The notes beneath the pieces were generated by a model, which was given only the letters and a program-made list of their open reading frames with translations, did not search any database and had not been told where the DNA came from. The translations under genes and the position numbers were made by a program. From Saururus chinensis (taxonomy: Eukaryota; Streptophyta; Magnoliopsida; Piperales; Saururaceae): 64,000 nucleotides of DNA. This document shows, one piece after another, positions 12,696 to 25,943 of the stretch (position 1 is its first letter; every line of letters starts with the position of its first letter). The DNA is taken from NCBI GenBank assembly GCA_035235625.1, contig CP141149.1, positions 6,044,893-6,108,892 on the forward strand, given 5' to 3'.

Positions 12696-13985
12696 TGTAA
12701 GAACATTTGAGATATATGTAATGTAATTGGCCAATTTTGATGATCAAAATAATGTTAAAAATTTCATGTATGTTTTAGTATTAGGAGTCTAACTAGATGT
12801 TGTTATGGTCGAGTAAGATTTATAATTGTTTAACTTGAAATATGGGAGCACACATGTTCTAAAACTTCAAGATTGAAGACTATGATGAGTGCTAAAGGTA
12901 AAAGGTTTAATTTCACACACTTACATATACAAATAACTTAGTTTTGATTAGGAATAAGTAATTAATGTGATTCTAGAAGTTTTAGGCAAAATTCGGGTAA
13001 AATGAAAAATTAGGTACAGATTGATCCATCACTACTGAAGATATCAATTGATTGGCCCTATAATAAGTCTTACAAAATTTTTGGCTGAGATATTTCCAAT
13101 TGATCAACAAATGTGAGAGATTGATGGTTTAGTGAATTTTACCCTAAAGAAAAAAATGACCAATTGATTGCTATGTGAACCAATAGATCCTTGTCTTAGT
13201 AACTTTCCTAGTTGAAGCATTCTGAGAAAAATATTCCTAAGTGGAATCTACGGCCTAAAACAACTTAATGACCTATAAAAGGGTTGGTTAAACACAAAAA
13301 TGAAATAAGAAAACCTAGAATTTGAGACAAAAAAGAGGAGAAGTTCTTTTGCTTTTATTTTCCATCAAATTCATCATTGTGCTTGAGTGATTAGTTTTAG
13401 TTGTGATTGATTGATAAGAGACCCACAACTAAGAAAGTTTTATGCACACAAAACTGAGGAGATTTTTAGCAAATTCTTCAATGGGATATTGAAGACACTC
13501 AAAGCTAATATCAAATCAAGAGGAACATGATTGAGGAGATTAGAAGAAAACAAAGACAAAGCAAGGAGGGAGAAAGCTTCAAGACTTATAGGAGAAGACT
13601 TAAAGTCCAACAACTAAAGAAGAATGAGATCTAAACAAAGAGGAATTGTGTTAGAGTCTTCATGAGATGTTGTTGGTTAGCTTGTATCATGTAATGTCTT
13701 TCTTCATAGTGCATTGATCTTAGGCTAAAAGTGTTTATCATAGTTTTTTTTATCGTAGTCGGTGGTTTTCCACATAAAAAATATGTGTGTTCATGCATGC
13801 TCATGGCTTGAATCATTGATAGATTGATTATGAATGAATGTAGAGATTAGGTTTTTTCCATTTCCCTTCATAAACAAGATTTTGCATGTAGAAGCTGGAA
13901 CTCTTAATTCTTCTTACTTTGATGTACTAGTTTTAAGAGCAAACTAGTGACCCGCTAGGTCAATTAGCCGTGCATTAAACTCTCA
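12696..13985 (+). mobile_element. Solo LTR of SIRE-like Ty1/copia element
   Basis: A 1290-bp sequence begins TGTAAGAACATTTGAG, ends ATTAAACTCTCA, and is flanked on both sides by CTTGC (12691-12695 and 13986-13990), a perfect 5-bp target-site duplication. It aligns along its length with the LTRs at 18906 and 22583, each followed by copia gag remains. No internal region is present, so this is a solo LTR left by LTR-LTR recombination. Confidence 0.88.
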
Positions 13986-14091
13986 CTTGCTGTTGGGTGC
14001 AAAACTATTTTACATGCAACTGTGTGATGTTTCTGATGTAGTTATGCAGCAAAATTAAGTTTTTTTTCTTTCATATAAATACCTTTGAACC

Positions 14092-17000
14092 TGTAACGTC
14101 CGGGAATTTTCTAAATTCCCGAAGTTGACCACAGGAAATTAGGGTGTTGGATTCCTTAACTTTCTTATGAGAATAACTCGATCACTGGTTGGAACTGATA
14201 GGTGAGATCTATATGTTTGGAAAGTAGATAAAAAGAGCTTCGAAACGCCACCAAGAACGCATGAATCGGAGTTCGGATGAGGGAGATACTACTGTTCAAA
14301 GTTGAACATATCATATAGGGCCCGTTTACCCGATTTAAATGTGCATTTTGGCCCTTTAAGTCATTTTGTGGGCCCGATTAATTGCAGTTCCGAAAATAAT
14401 TTTTAGAGGACCAATTAAGTAGCCTAATTGAGGGGAATTTTCCTAACTCCTATGGGGAATAGGAGCCCTAATCCCCATGTTTATAAAGGGCGTTGATTAG
14501 GGCTTATTGGGGGGGACCGTGAAGGGAAGGAGGAGCCTTCAAGGGAATTTTCTGGCGAGGCTCGTGCGATGGTGGATCGACAACAACTCAACTTTTAAGG
14601 TAAGAGATCAAAATAATATTAACTTAGTAAGAATTGGATTCGTTGTTAGAACACAATTAAGAGAAATTGTGGATACCAGAGGCAGCCAGACCTCCTGTCC
14701 ACCGGCCAAACTACTACTCCGGCCAGCAGAGGGGCAAAGTTTGGATATTTGCCACCTCTGTTGGTCAACCAGCATGAGGCAAAGCTCTCGCTGGCAGTTT
14801 GAACCGCCACTGAACTCACTACCTTCCCCTCCCCTCGTCCTTTGTGAAATCATAGAGAAGAAGAGGGGTTTGGGCCACATGACCGATAACGGGCTGGCTT
14901 CAAGACCAAGCATTCAAAATCACCACTGGATGGCAGATCGAACAGCTTCTGCCCCGCGGCTAGCCGAGGTGGTGGCACTAATGCGGCACCACCATGGCCA
15001 AAGTTTAGTACAGAGGATTTAACACTCAAGCTGTCACTCATCAACGACTGGGCCTAGGCCACCGCGATTGGCGTGTGGCAAGGACCTGGCCAGGCTAGGC
15101 CCTAGGGCCAGCCAAGGCCGCCGCTGCACCCTGGCAGTTGTCTATGCAAGAGAATTCAGATCGTGGATCGGATGGGCGTACCACCGTCCGGTGACTATGA
15201 ATCCGAGATATGCCATGAAAAATCGGTGCGGAAGCCCCCTTCGACCGACGGTCGGGCTCCAGGCCGCCAGCGGCTGCTGAATGTGAAGTCTAGAAGTTGT
15301 CATGCTTCCATGAGGAAGACGACTGCTGGACCAGGAATCCAGTTAAAAAAATTAGAAGAACAAAAATAAATAAACAAAAGGCGAAAGTATTGAACCGGGT
15401 CCAGTTTAGTGGGGTATAATGATAAACAAAAATCTATAAAAATACTCAATGATCCAAGAGGTGTGGGAGTATTTTGACAAAGTTTTAGATTAGGGAAAAA
15501 TCCCAATGACTGTAAAATAACCCTTGTACCCCTTATAGATAAATTATCATATGAAAACCACTTACCTGACTTAGGGGCTCCGGTTTAGTGGCCTATGAGT
15601 AATATTAAAAATTGGGAAAATTCTCAGTAATATAGTAATGGGTAGCCTAACTATAGGCCAAACTAGTTAATGAGGAAAAATACCAATGAGTGGTTAATTG
15701 ACCCTTTTGCTCTTAGGATTTATAGTAAACCGATAGTCAAAACCTAGGTCAGTTCAAGGGGTTCATGACCCCGTCACACTCCAGGAAAATTACACAAAGT
15801 CCATGAAGTCAAGTAGTACACTTGAGTTCAATTTTGGACTCGTCAAATGTCAATAAGGAATTAAACCAAATGATAGAAATACCCTTTGAGTGAACAGCTG
15901 ACATTCATGTGAATGGAAGCATGAGTCAGTTGGAAAGTGGAGCCTTCTGAAAGGTTAATGACTTAAAATAAATAGAAGGGTAGTGAGATGACTAAATAAC
16001 CCAAGGGAGGGTAGCATACATACCCTAAGTGGTAGAATTACCCTAATGCACTTAGGGGGCAGTATGTTATGTTTACGTTGAAATGGATAACCTAGCAACC
16101 AAGCGTTAGGGTGCCTTAGAATGATGTAAAATAGCTTCAAAAGGAAGGGGTGTGACCAGTAATAGACACGAAGACCTTGAAAGGTCACAATGTCATGGGA
16201 AACAAGGGGAAGAGCCCTAATTCTCAAGGTTTAAGGCAACGTATTACTCGTGCTTGCAATCGAATACATCGATTGATGAGAGCGTTATATATGTAACTCA
16301 AGAGAGGTGTTAGAGTTGTTTACATTCTTGGGCTTGAATTCGTTGATCCCTAGCCCTGCAAATGAGTACAATGGGCCTCAATTTATTGTTTTGAACTTGT
16401 ATGACTTAATCTTATTTATGTTGCTTACTTTGGCGCATACTTTTATTATTGATGCTTTGACTTATATCGGTAACTTAAGATTAATGAAGTTTAATCAAGA
16501 GACATGGGTTGCCATTGGATTAGGGGGAGAACATCTAATCAAGATAATAACTAAAATACCCTTATTAGGGTGGGGACACGTTGATGGAGTGAACGGGGCC
16601 CTGACATAGAATTTTACCTTGGTTAATGAACCGAGGATGGTTATGGGATGTCCTGAGTCATAGCTTAGTGGATGAGCTATTTATTGGGCTGATTCATTAG
16701 GTGAAGAGGACCCAAATTGTTGAGCAAATACTTAACTGGATGGAGATAATTTAGTCTAAGTTTCAGATGTTTGGGGGAGTCAATGGTCATAAAGACCTGA
16801 GGCTTCTATAAATACATTAGTAATGTCTTATAAGACATTTTCTCCTAGAGTTGGGATGTTGGAGATTGGGATATGCTTCTTCATCGCCATGACGGTTTGG
16901 GTATCGACCAGAGGGCCTTTACCACGGGTCTCCCACAGGTCTTCCCAGGACTATTTAGTACATACAAAAAGCGGAGTTATATGAGCATTATGGAAGGCTT

Positions 17001-17883
17001 GTGCTTCTCGCCAATCTATGTCCATGAGCACAATTGAGATCCTCTTCTCTAGATTTGTGGCAGGCTAGTGAGAGCCCTAGAGATTTGGGTCAAGCTGCTG
17101 TTAAGCAGTCTACTTCAAGGTTGGAGTACTATGTTTGGAGATTTCTCGAGGGGCGAGTCATCTATGAGTTACATATTGATAGTAATAATTATTGAACAAG
17201 AGTTGTGAGATAATTAATAACATTGTTTGATATTGCTTGTTAATTAAACAAGTGGAACGATTAAAGGACTTGCATAAAATATAGGTTGAAAATACTTAAG
17301 CATTTGCATGTGTGGTGCTATGCTTCTTAAGATAGTGTAGTTTCTAGGTAGAACTACGTCTAGATCCGATCTTGTTGGAAACATTGGAGATGTTATCTGA
17401 TGAGTACATAGACAACTAATATCGGGTGATGTTGGCCCGATCTGAAAATATTAATAAAACCTTTTGTTCTTTGGATGCACTTCTCTTGAAGGTGGAGAGA
17501 TTTCATTATTGTTGTTGTGGTTGTTTTGTTTGGTTGGCTGCAGATTCTCCAGACAAGTAAGACCAAGACAAGAGAGCACAAGTTGATGTTTCTGTGTTTC
17601 TGCAACTCCGGTACTTAAGTGTTTCACTAGCGTAAGAGTCAACTTAGTTGTTTATTTTCAGATGGATGATGGACTTGTACTTAGATGGATGAGTTATTCC
17701 TTATGAATTTTTTGACGTGATATAATATCATATGATTTGATATCTGTATTTGTGAACCCCTGTTATCATGGCCTGGTTATTTAATCGAATGGTTTGTTTT
17801 GTATTCAAGAAAGAAAAGAAAAAAAATTTGCTACTTACCGTTTGTGCTATTTAAAAATACTTTTAAAAATTTGGGTCATGATA
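14092..17883 (+). mobile_element. Solo LTR of a large-LTR gypsy-like element
   Basis: A 3792-bp unit begins TGTAACGTCCGGGAATTTTC and ends GGGTCATGATA. It is flanked on both sides by GAACC (14087-14091 and 17884-17888), a perfect 5-bp target-site duplication. The terminal CA has become TA. Its first half is homologous to 44328-45948. The size and TGTAA start fit plant chromoviruses with multi-kilobase LTRs (Tekay/Del type), which is an inference. No internal gag-pol. The open frames at 14507-15369 are in the transcribed part of the LTR and resemble no protein I know. Confidence 0.85.
14480..14488 (+). promoter_or_regulatory. LTR TATA box candidate
   Basis: TTTATAAAG lies about 390 bp into the solo LTR, ahead of GC-richer sequence, a position suited to the LTR promoter. 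The homologous site in the copy at 44328 is degraded. Confidence 0.45.
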
Positions 17884-17888
17884 GAACC

Positions 17889-18905
17889 TTTACCCAAATC
17901 CTTCAAAATCTCTTACTTTGGATTGAAGAGGAAGGATTACAGCATGTCTAGGTCTGGAGAAGAGGAGAAGAGGTTGGATTCTGGAGATAGTGGATGAAAA
18001 GGTTGTATTCCTAACTTTATTACCATTAATGGTTTCAAATGGTTTATTTGAACTCCTAATGTGATTAGTGATGAGTATGAAAGCATGTTTAGAGTTGATT
18101 TCTGAAATCAATGCCATGTTTATTATGTGAGATCATATTCTTCCATTCATGATAATATACGTAGTAAATCCATAGTTTTCATGATGGGATGGTCGAAAGG
18201 AACAAACCATGTTATTGTTTGGAGTGATTCTGGTAAACTAGAACAATCTTTGTCATTTTATTCCCAATTACCAGCACAATCACCGACACATCGATGACAG
18301 CAAAGTGGAAGGAGGAAGATGTCAAACTAGCATTGATACACTACAATGCCTTGGTGTTCATTTGGTCACGTACAATAAGACTAAGGCATTGGTGTTCTTT
18401 TGGTCATTGATGCTTTGGCTGACACATCAATGTGTTTATCGATAATACAACGCAAATGAGTATTTTTAACAATGACTCATGATTATATATTTGCTATTAT
18501 TCAATATTATAATGGCATGATTTTCAGGGCATTCAGAGGCATGGTTGTATGATGTTGTGACATGCCATGTTCTCAAAAGGAAAATCTATTCATTTTATTT
18601 AAAATTAAAAAGGTTATTTTTGGTCGTTGGTGACCAACAATGCATCGGTAAGTTACTGTTGGAATTGTGTTTGTAACTATTGGCAAACATCTACGTATTG
18701 ATGGTCTACTAATGATAACTGCATGCATCGGTTTCTCAAAAATAGAGGTAGTTTTGTGGTTACAAGACTGCATAAGTAGTTATTCTAGTGAAAGTAGAGC
18801 CAAAACAAGAATTGGGAGAGAGAATGGAGTTCTAAAGGAGCCCTAGCGCAAAGAAACTAGCATTCGGATGTAAATAGGAGGAAGATTTGCATAGGAGGAA
18901 GAAAA
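17889..18905. other. Intervening sequence without recognised gene
   Basis: Continuation of the sequence interrupted by the solo LTR. A phrase like TTGGTGTTCWTTTGGTCA occurs twice near 18350-18400. No reading frame with family resemblance. Confidence 0.3.
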
Positions 18906-20155
18906 TGTAAGAACATTTGAGGCATATGTTATGCAATAGGCTAATTGTTATGATCAAAATAATGTCAAAACTTCATGTTTGGTTTAAGTATTAGGAGTCT
19001 AACTAGATGTTGTTCTAGTCAAGTCAGATTAGGAATTGTTAAACTTGAAATTTAAGAGCATATGTGCTATGAAAGTTCATAGTTGAAGACTATGATGAGT
19101 GCTAAAGGTAAAAGGTTTAATTTTATACACTCACATACACAAATCACTCTATTTTTGTTAGGAATAATTAATCAAAATGATTCTAGAAGTTTTAGACAAA
19201 ATTAGTATAAATTTGAAAATCTAGTGTTCATTGATTAATCATTGAATTGTACACTAGAGAGACCGATCGATCGTCTCTTTAATAAGTCTTTTTAATTCTT
19301 GGCTAAGATATTTCTAATTAATTGACACATATGAGAGATTGATTGATTGACGAATTTTACCATAATTGAAACAGGGACCAATCGATCGTTGTTTGTGTAA
19401 CTTATCTAGTTTAAGCAATCCGAGACAGAGATCATTTCTAGTTAGACTCTATGACCAAAACTGACTTAATGACATTTATAAGGGCTAGGTAAACAATAAA
19501 TTAAAGACAAGAAATTTAGAATTTGAGAGAGAAAAGAGGAGAAATGATTTTGTTATTGTCTTCCATCAAAATCATCATTGCACTTGAGTGATTAGTTTTA
19601 GTGGTGATTGATTGAGAAGTGACACACAACTAAGAAAATTTTACACACATAAACTTGAGGAGATTGTCAGCAAATTCATCAATGGGAGAATGAAGATACT
19701 CAAAGCTAAATTCAAATCAAAAGTTGCTTGATTGAGGAGGCTAGAAGGAGACAAAGATAAAGAAAGAAGGGGAAAAACTTGAAGACTTGGAGGAGAAGAC
19801 TTGAAGGCCAGCATAATAATTTGAATGAGATCTAAACAAAGAGGAGTTATGTTAGAGTCTTCATGAGAGGTTGGTGGTTTTCTTATGTCATGTAAGGTCT
19901 TACTTGCTTATGCATTGGTTCTAAGCCAAGAGTAGTTGTTGTAGTTTTTTACCTTAGATATGATTTTCCACGTAATAATTTTGTGTTTTCTTCCATGGCT
20001 ATGGTTTGAATCATTGATAAATTGATCATGAATGCACTTAGAGATTAGGTTTTTTTCATTTTTGCTTGATAAATTTTTAGTTCTTACTTGTTCAAAGTAC
20101 TAGTTTTAAGAACAATTTACTGATCCGCTAGGTCATAGATGGATATTAAACTCTA
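18906..20155 (+). mobile_element. 5' LTR of SIRE-like Ty1/copia element (copy B)
   Basis: Begins TGTAAGAACATTTGAGG and is homologous to the solo LTR at 12696. The right edge is set by alignment with that LTR (ATTAAACTCTA) and is approximate. A leader of about 290 bp and the start of a gag frame follow. The 3' LTR was not found, so the copy is truncated. Confidence 0.75.
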
Positions 20156-20444
20156 AATTGATAATTGAGGATTTTTAATTGATAATTTTTTTGTCATGTT
20201 ATCTATCAAGTTTTGTGTGGTAGTTGTGTCTACCTTGCTTAATCTTACTTGCTTTTGAATCCAAGAGATAAATCCTACTTTTGTTAGGGTTTGCTTTATA
20301 ATCTTTGCCTCATTTACTTATTTTCCTTACTAGAATTAGTTGAGAAGCTTGCTAATTTATGCTCTAGGTTGTCTTCCTTGATTAAAGTTAGTTACTTGGT
20401 TGTTTCTCTTGGTTTTATTTTTAATAGCTTCTTCAAAGAACACT

Positions 20445-20543
20445 ATGGCTGAGCATGGGAACTTGGGAAGTCCTATAAATAGACCACCCATACTAGATGG
20501 TCAAAATTTCTCCAATTAGAAGAACCAGATGAAAGCTTATATG
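20445..20543 (+). pseudogene. Copia gag, N-terminal fragment (copy B)
   Basis: From the ATG the frame reads MAEHGNLGSPINRPPILDGQ, then a stop, then residues resembling KNQMKAYM. This is the N-terminus of the gag of Ty1/copia elements (RPP-x-hydrophobic-DGxNF motif, then a tryptophan-lysine segment; here the Trp codon is TAG). The frame is lost after about 33 codons, where unrelated sequence starting TGTGAAATC begins. Confidence 0.75.
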
Positions 20544-22582
20544 TGTGAAATCTATATATTTTATATGCCTTTTACCTTATTTGCTAACCATAAGATTATG
20601 GTAATTTAGGGTTTACTTTTGTTAATAGAGAAATTAGTATTTTAGTTTATTAATTAATTAATTAGGGAGACATTAGTAGTGTAGGTGTATTTGAATCACG
20701 TCAGGGTTTTATTTAATTTTTACATGTCTCAAATATGGCTTATTGTGCTTTATGGGTGGATGTCACAAAAATAGCTTTCTTGATGCTCATGTCACTTAAA
20801 GCGTATTTGGACAAGGTTCAATTAAACATTTGTATAGAGCAAAAGTTGTCCAAGAGTTTGCACAATTTGAGTCGTTGGGGCCCATGATGAACATCATTTT
20901 TATTCAACGTGGAAAGTCTTAGTGAGATGGAAGAAACACTCTTGTAATTGGAAAGGGGATCAGCTGATTGCATATTGTCCCAATAAGTATATCATATTTG
21001 ATTTGGTCTTATAGGTGGAAGGAGAAGTAGAATTAGAAAGAAAGTCACTGAGAGAACAACCAGCGGTAGTAAAATAAGGGAAGAGCAACTTCATGTAAGG
21101 GGCAAACTAGAGAGCTAGCATCTGATGTGAAGAAGAAGAAAATGTCAGAGAAATAGAGTTCAACCAGCGACATCCATATGGAAATTCAAGCCAGATAAAT
21201 TCAAGGAGTAGCTCTCACATGAAAATCAAAGAAAAATCCATGTCCAAGAAATAGTTTGCAAACATTTTTTTTTTTGCCAAAGAAAACAGAGCATGGACAA
21301 TAGTGAAAATAAAAGGAATTCTGAAAGAAAGTAATTAGCATATCCAAGGAAAGAAAAGAAAGCCAATGAAAGAAAATGAAGGATCATTATATGGCAATTC
21401 AATACTAGAGAATCCAATGGCCATTCCATGTTTATTTGAGTAAAAACAGAGGACATCTAGAAACAAGACAAAAAAATGAAAGGAAATAAGATATTAGATC
21501 AGAATCTAGAGAAAAGAAAGAAGACTTTGAGAAGGAAATGAGCAGGCAACAAGAAAAAGGAATAAAAAGGAATGATTAAATAAAGAAATCAGCTATTATG
21601 GGACCAAAATGAAGCCTAAAGGAGGATAAAAGTTGTTGTCCAACTGATATAAAACCAAAGCAAAAAAAATTTAGAAGAGAGGAGGAAGAACTAGATAAGA
21701 AATATTTAGGATCCCATCCTCCAAAATCGATCAATAGAGAGCTTTATAGTCATAGAATTAAAGTCCAAGGAGAAGGAATGAAGAGGTAGAGAAAATTTTT
21801 TCAAGTTGCAGTTTACTATTCATCCATTGTTCAAGAGGTTGAAGACGAAGTACTGTTCATTGGTACGCTAGAAAATAGTGCAAATCGATTTCTTTTTCTT
21901 CTTCTTCACCTTTTGTATGTCCCTTTTAATTCATTCAATAGAAATTTTGTTTCTTAGAGTAATGATTGGCTAATTTTTCATTTAAGATTTGGATAAAGCC
22001 TTATTAATTTGTATGGATTCATGATCATGAGAGTTGATTGAGTTGCTTTACATGTGCTTTGATGTTTGATTATTCTACCTATTCTCATTTGATAAACTCT
22101 ATCTTGAATGTAAGATTAATCATGTTCTTATGATTTGAGGTAGTTTTTATTAGTTAGTTGCTTGAATTTTTAACTCTTGAATTAGGGTTAGGCACTAATT
22201 GTGATTTGCATTGTGTGGATACAATTATGGACTTATTCTTAATCTTATCAAGCAAAGGGGAACATAATTTATATTCTTGAAAGTATGCTTAACAATAATA
22301 TATTATGTAATACATATGATTGAATTATAATGTGTTATGAGATAGGTTGGAAATTGAATTAACACTCATGGACATGATTCTTTACAAATTAATTTATGCT
22401 GATTCCCATGCCTTAGTAGTTTGGTTATTTGGATATTTGAATTGTTTGACATTATTCTATTAGTTTAAATTAATTCCTCTAATTTTGATTCTTGTTAGTG
22501 AAGTAGTTCTTGGATTAACTTTGGATTCAATCACTTATTTTTAATAATTTTAGTAGCTTTACTTCTTTAGTTTTCTTTATTT
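20544..22582. mobile_element. Unclassified repeat between two copia copies
   Basis: About 2 kb lies between the broken gag of copy B and the LTR of copy C. It begins TGTGAAATC at the gag break and is purine-rich in the middle (21000-21800). It has a CTTCTTCTTCACC stretch near 21900 and then AT-rich sequence of the style found in plant gypsy LTR leaders. No protein domain is visible. An LTR or LARD fragment is a reasonable guess only. Confidence 0.35.
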
Positions 22583-23835
22583 TCTAAGAACATATGTGTC
22601 ATATGTAAAGTTAATTGACTAATTCTTTTGTCAAAATTATGTCAAAAATGTTGAGTATGTAATTAGTCTAATAAATCTGATAAGATGTGGTTGTGGTCGA
22701 GTGAGGTTTGGAATTGATGGACTTAAAAAATAGAAGCAAATGTATTCTTATGGATCAAGACTGAAGACTAAATAATGTTGATGGTTTCATAAGTTTATTC
22801 AATACATATTCTCATACAAAAGTTACTTAGAGTTTAGAAGTGATTTTAGAAGTTTTAGATGATTTTTAGTAAAAAGGGTAAAATTATAATTAAATAACAC
22901 ACTCAATCGATCACTGGATATAACACTCAAGTAAACAATCGATCGACTCATAAATCATACCTTTGTTAAATGAAGCTGAGAGTTTATTGATTAATTGCTC
23001 AAAGAGTCATACCTTAAGAAAATTGTGAACGATTGATCACTAGTAGTTTTAGTTGCCTTAAATAAGCCTTTTCGGAATAATTTCCTTTCCTTGTTGAAGT
23101 CAAAGAGTCAATTTGACTTAGTGACCTATATAAAGGCTCAATTATGACAAAATTAAAGAGAGGTAAATCAAGAAAATATTGTAGAAGAAAGGACAGTCCC
23201 TTTTCACACTATTTTCCTCTAAAATTCACAAAAGAGCTTGAAGAGATTATCTATGGTGAATTCATACTAATGTACAACTAAAAAGAGAAGATTTCACAAA
23301 GAAATTTCAGAGGAGAGTTAGCAAAGTTCTTTAAAGAAGTTGAAGAACTTCTTGAGGTAAATCAACAAACAAGGAAGTAGTCCATAGTTGAATTGCTAGA
23401 TTAAGAAGACAAAGAGGAAAACTTGAAGAGGAAAAGCTTCAAGGATTTAAGGAAGAAGAATTAAAGGCCAACATTATCAACATGAGATGATTGAACAAAG
23501 AATTTCTTGTCAAGTTTAAGGCTAGTTGGTTGTTTTGAGTCTTGTAGGATCTACATCATTCTAGTACAATTATTTACCCTTGGATTGAGGTTGTTGTAGT
23601 TTTCTACTGTAGTTGGGGTTTTTTACATAAAAATCCTTATGTTATTGTGTGGTGTGAAAGATTTGTTTGATGGTTGATTGATCATGAATGGTGCATAGTA
23701 ATTAGGGTTTTTATCTTCTTTAAAATAAATTATTGTGCATAGATGCTAGAAATCTTAATTGCTTACTTATAAAAGTATGAGGGTTAAGAGCAATCTAGTG
23801 ATCTATTAACATTATCTGATAGATATTAAACTCTT
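22583..23835 (+). mobile_element. 5' LTR of SIRE-like Ty1/copia element (copy C)
   Basis: Homologous over its length to the LTRs at 12696 and 18906, more diverged. The start reads TCTAAGAACATATG where the family has TGTAAGAACATATG, so the terminal G is mutated. The right edge is approximate, by alignment to ATTAAACTC. It is followed by leader and gag remains in the same orientation. Confidence 0.75.
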
Positions 23836-24133
23836 AAGTAGTAGTTGAGGATTTCAATTAAAAATTGAGTTTGATTCATGTTATCAATCTGTTTCTGCAT
23901 GTTAATGTATCATAAACTTATTTAATCTTCTTAAATTTTTATTTTTAGTACAAGATATCATGTGATAGGGTTTGATTTTTTAATTGTGCTTAGGCTACTT
24001 ATTTTTCTCTTAAAATTACATGCTAAACTTGTTGATTTGTGTGCCCTAGTTTCTTAGTTGGCTTACTCTTATATTTCTCTTTGCTTGACTATTTAAATTG
24101 TGTTGCTTGAGTGTTTAAGTTTGTTTAATTTAA

Positions 24134-25599
24134 ATGGTTGTGTCAAATAATTGAACGAATGAACATGGAGATTGGGGTAATCTTATGAATCGTCCACCAT
24201 TGTTTGATGGTCAAAACTTTTCATATTGGAAGAATAAAATGAAAGCTTTTAATTAAATGCTTGATGACAATTGTTGGAAAACGGTGACCAAAGGTTGGAA
24301 TTCTCCAATGACTAAAGACAAAGATGGAAATTCAATCTTAAAAGATAAGAGTGAATAGGAAGAAAATGAAACAAAACTTGTCAATCAAAATAGTAAGACC
24401 CTTAGTTCTTTGTTCAATACCATAGGAAAGTCAAACAGAAGTTAATTTCAATTTGCACATCTGCCAAGGTTGCTTGGGAAAAACTTGTCAAGTAAAATGA
24501 GGGTCTGACGCTATCAAAGTATCTAGGTTATAGATGCTTACGCTTGAATTTGAAAATATGATAATGAGTAAAGATGAAATAATTTTTTATTATTATGCTA
24601 AGATATCAGATACAGTAGACAAATGTGATCAATTAAGGGAGCCTATTCTTGATTCCCTAGTTGTGAGAAAACTTTTAAAGTCTTGTCCACCAAATTTGAA
24701 TTTAAGGTGGCATCAGTTAATGAATCTAAAAAGATAGGCACCTTAGACATTAAGGAGTTTGTTGGGAACCTTAGAACTTTTGAGATGTAAGAAGAATCTT
24801 ATGAAAAAAATGAATCGTTTGAAAAATCTAAGCAAAAATAAACTACCCTAAAAGCATCTAAGAGAACTTCCAAAAAGAATAATGCTTAGAATAACTTAGA
24901 AGAATTTGAAAATGATGAAGAATTAATGCACTTGTTAGCCAAAAACTTTAAAAAATTTTATGAAATCCCAAAATGTTAGGTTTGGGAAAAAAGGTCAAAA
25001 TTAAAAGAAGAGACAAGGGGATCTGAAAGATGAGAGACAAAATAAATAAGATAAGAATAATATGAAGTGTTTTAAATGTGGTAAGTTAGGTCATTTTATT
25101 GCTGATTATCTTAATAATAATTCTGATAATTCTTTTTATGATAAGCCTAAGAAATCGAAGTTTGATAAAAAAAGAAATAACAAGGTACTTCAACTTTCTC
25201 TGATGATAGTTCTTCTGTAGAAGATGAGATGTGTAACTATACTGCTTCTATGCTAGTGTGAAGGAAGATGGTTGTGGAGAAGAGTCTAATTAGTCCACTT
25301 CTCTTGAAGAGAACTCATAGTATGACTTCGATTCTAATGAATACAAGGGGTTCCTCCAATAATTCTTAGTTTTGACTAGAAAAACAAAAAGCCTTGAGAG
25401 AGAGTTAAAAAAGAAAGAGGATGAATTAATTTTGTCATCTCAAGAGACAAAAAGATTACTGAAGTTGAACATCAAACTTGAGAGAGAAGTAAAAGACCTC
25501 TAGAAAGACCTTGAGAATGAGAAAAAGAAGTATACTGCTCTCAATAGAGAACTCATGTCTTCTAAAAAAATTAGATGGATTTAAGAGTGGTAAGAAAAA
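24134..25599 (+). pseudogene. Copia gag pseudogene (copy C), interrupted
   Basis: A decayed Ty1/copia gag. Early residues include NRPPLFDGQNFSYWKNKMKA, the conserved N-terminal gag motif. A central stretch at 24534-24737 carries LTLEFENMIMSKDE and LVVRKLLKSCPP, the helical UBN2-type gag core. The zinc knuckle near 25055-25105 reads CFKCGKLGHFIADY, in which the last Cys is Tyr. Lys/Glu-rich coiled-coil sequence follows. Many stops and frameshifts interrupt it, beginning with a stop seven codons in. It ends at 25599, where a gypsy LTR has inserted. No protease, integrase or RT follows. Family assignment is firm; SIRE-like is inferred from the LTR kinship with the right-edge element. Confidence 0.8.
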
Positions 25600-25914
25600 T
25601 GTTGTACATGATCACCCGGACTACTTATTTTCTTTTTATTGCATTGTATTAAGTTACTTTCTTTTATATTTCCTTCGTAATTGCTTATGTAATAGGATAA
25701 ATAACTATATTGGGCCACCCAAGGGATAGCCGGGCCCACTAGCTGGTGCGGTTCCCTAAGAGAGAGGGCACGACTCCCTAGAAGGGTTATCCCCTACCTT
25801 GTTTTCCTTTTATGTAATAGAATTATTCAGATTTCTCTCCCCTTTCTTCTTCCTCTCTTCCCTTTCCTACGTGAGAGTTCGAGGTACCGTTTGTGCCTAC
25901 ACTGGGCACAACAT
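25600..25914 (+). mobile_element. 5' LTR of chromodomain-type Ty3/gypsy element (plus-strand copy)
   Basis: A 315-bp LTR begins TGTTGTACATGATCACCCGG and ends GGGCACAACA. Its start and end match the 360-bp LTR at 48906-49265 read on the minus strand. It interrupts the copia gag at 25599 and is followed by a primer-binding site and gag. The matching 3' LTR is absent. Confidence 0.82.
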
Positions 25915-25915
25915 T

Positions 25916-25928
25916 GGTATCGTAGCCT
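25916..25928 (+). other. Primer-binding site (initiator tRNA-Met type, mutated)
   Basis: TGGTATCGTAGCC starts two bases after the LTR. The canonical site complementary to initiator tRNA-Met begins TGGTATCAGAGC, so the first seven bases match and the rest has drifted. The minus-strand relative has TGGTATCAAAGC at the same place. Confidence 0.75.
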
Positions 25929-25943
25929 TCATGATCCCCGGCC

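Noticed and set aside
14507..15369. GC-rich open frames up to 171 codons on the plus strand
   Set aside because: They lie within a delimited solo LTR with a target-site duplication; no similarity to a known family, so probably untranslated LTR sequence.
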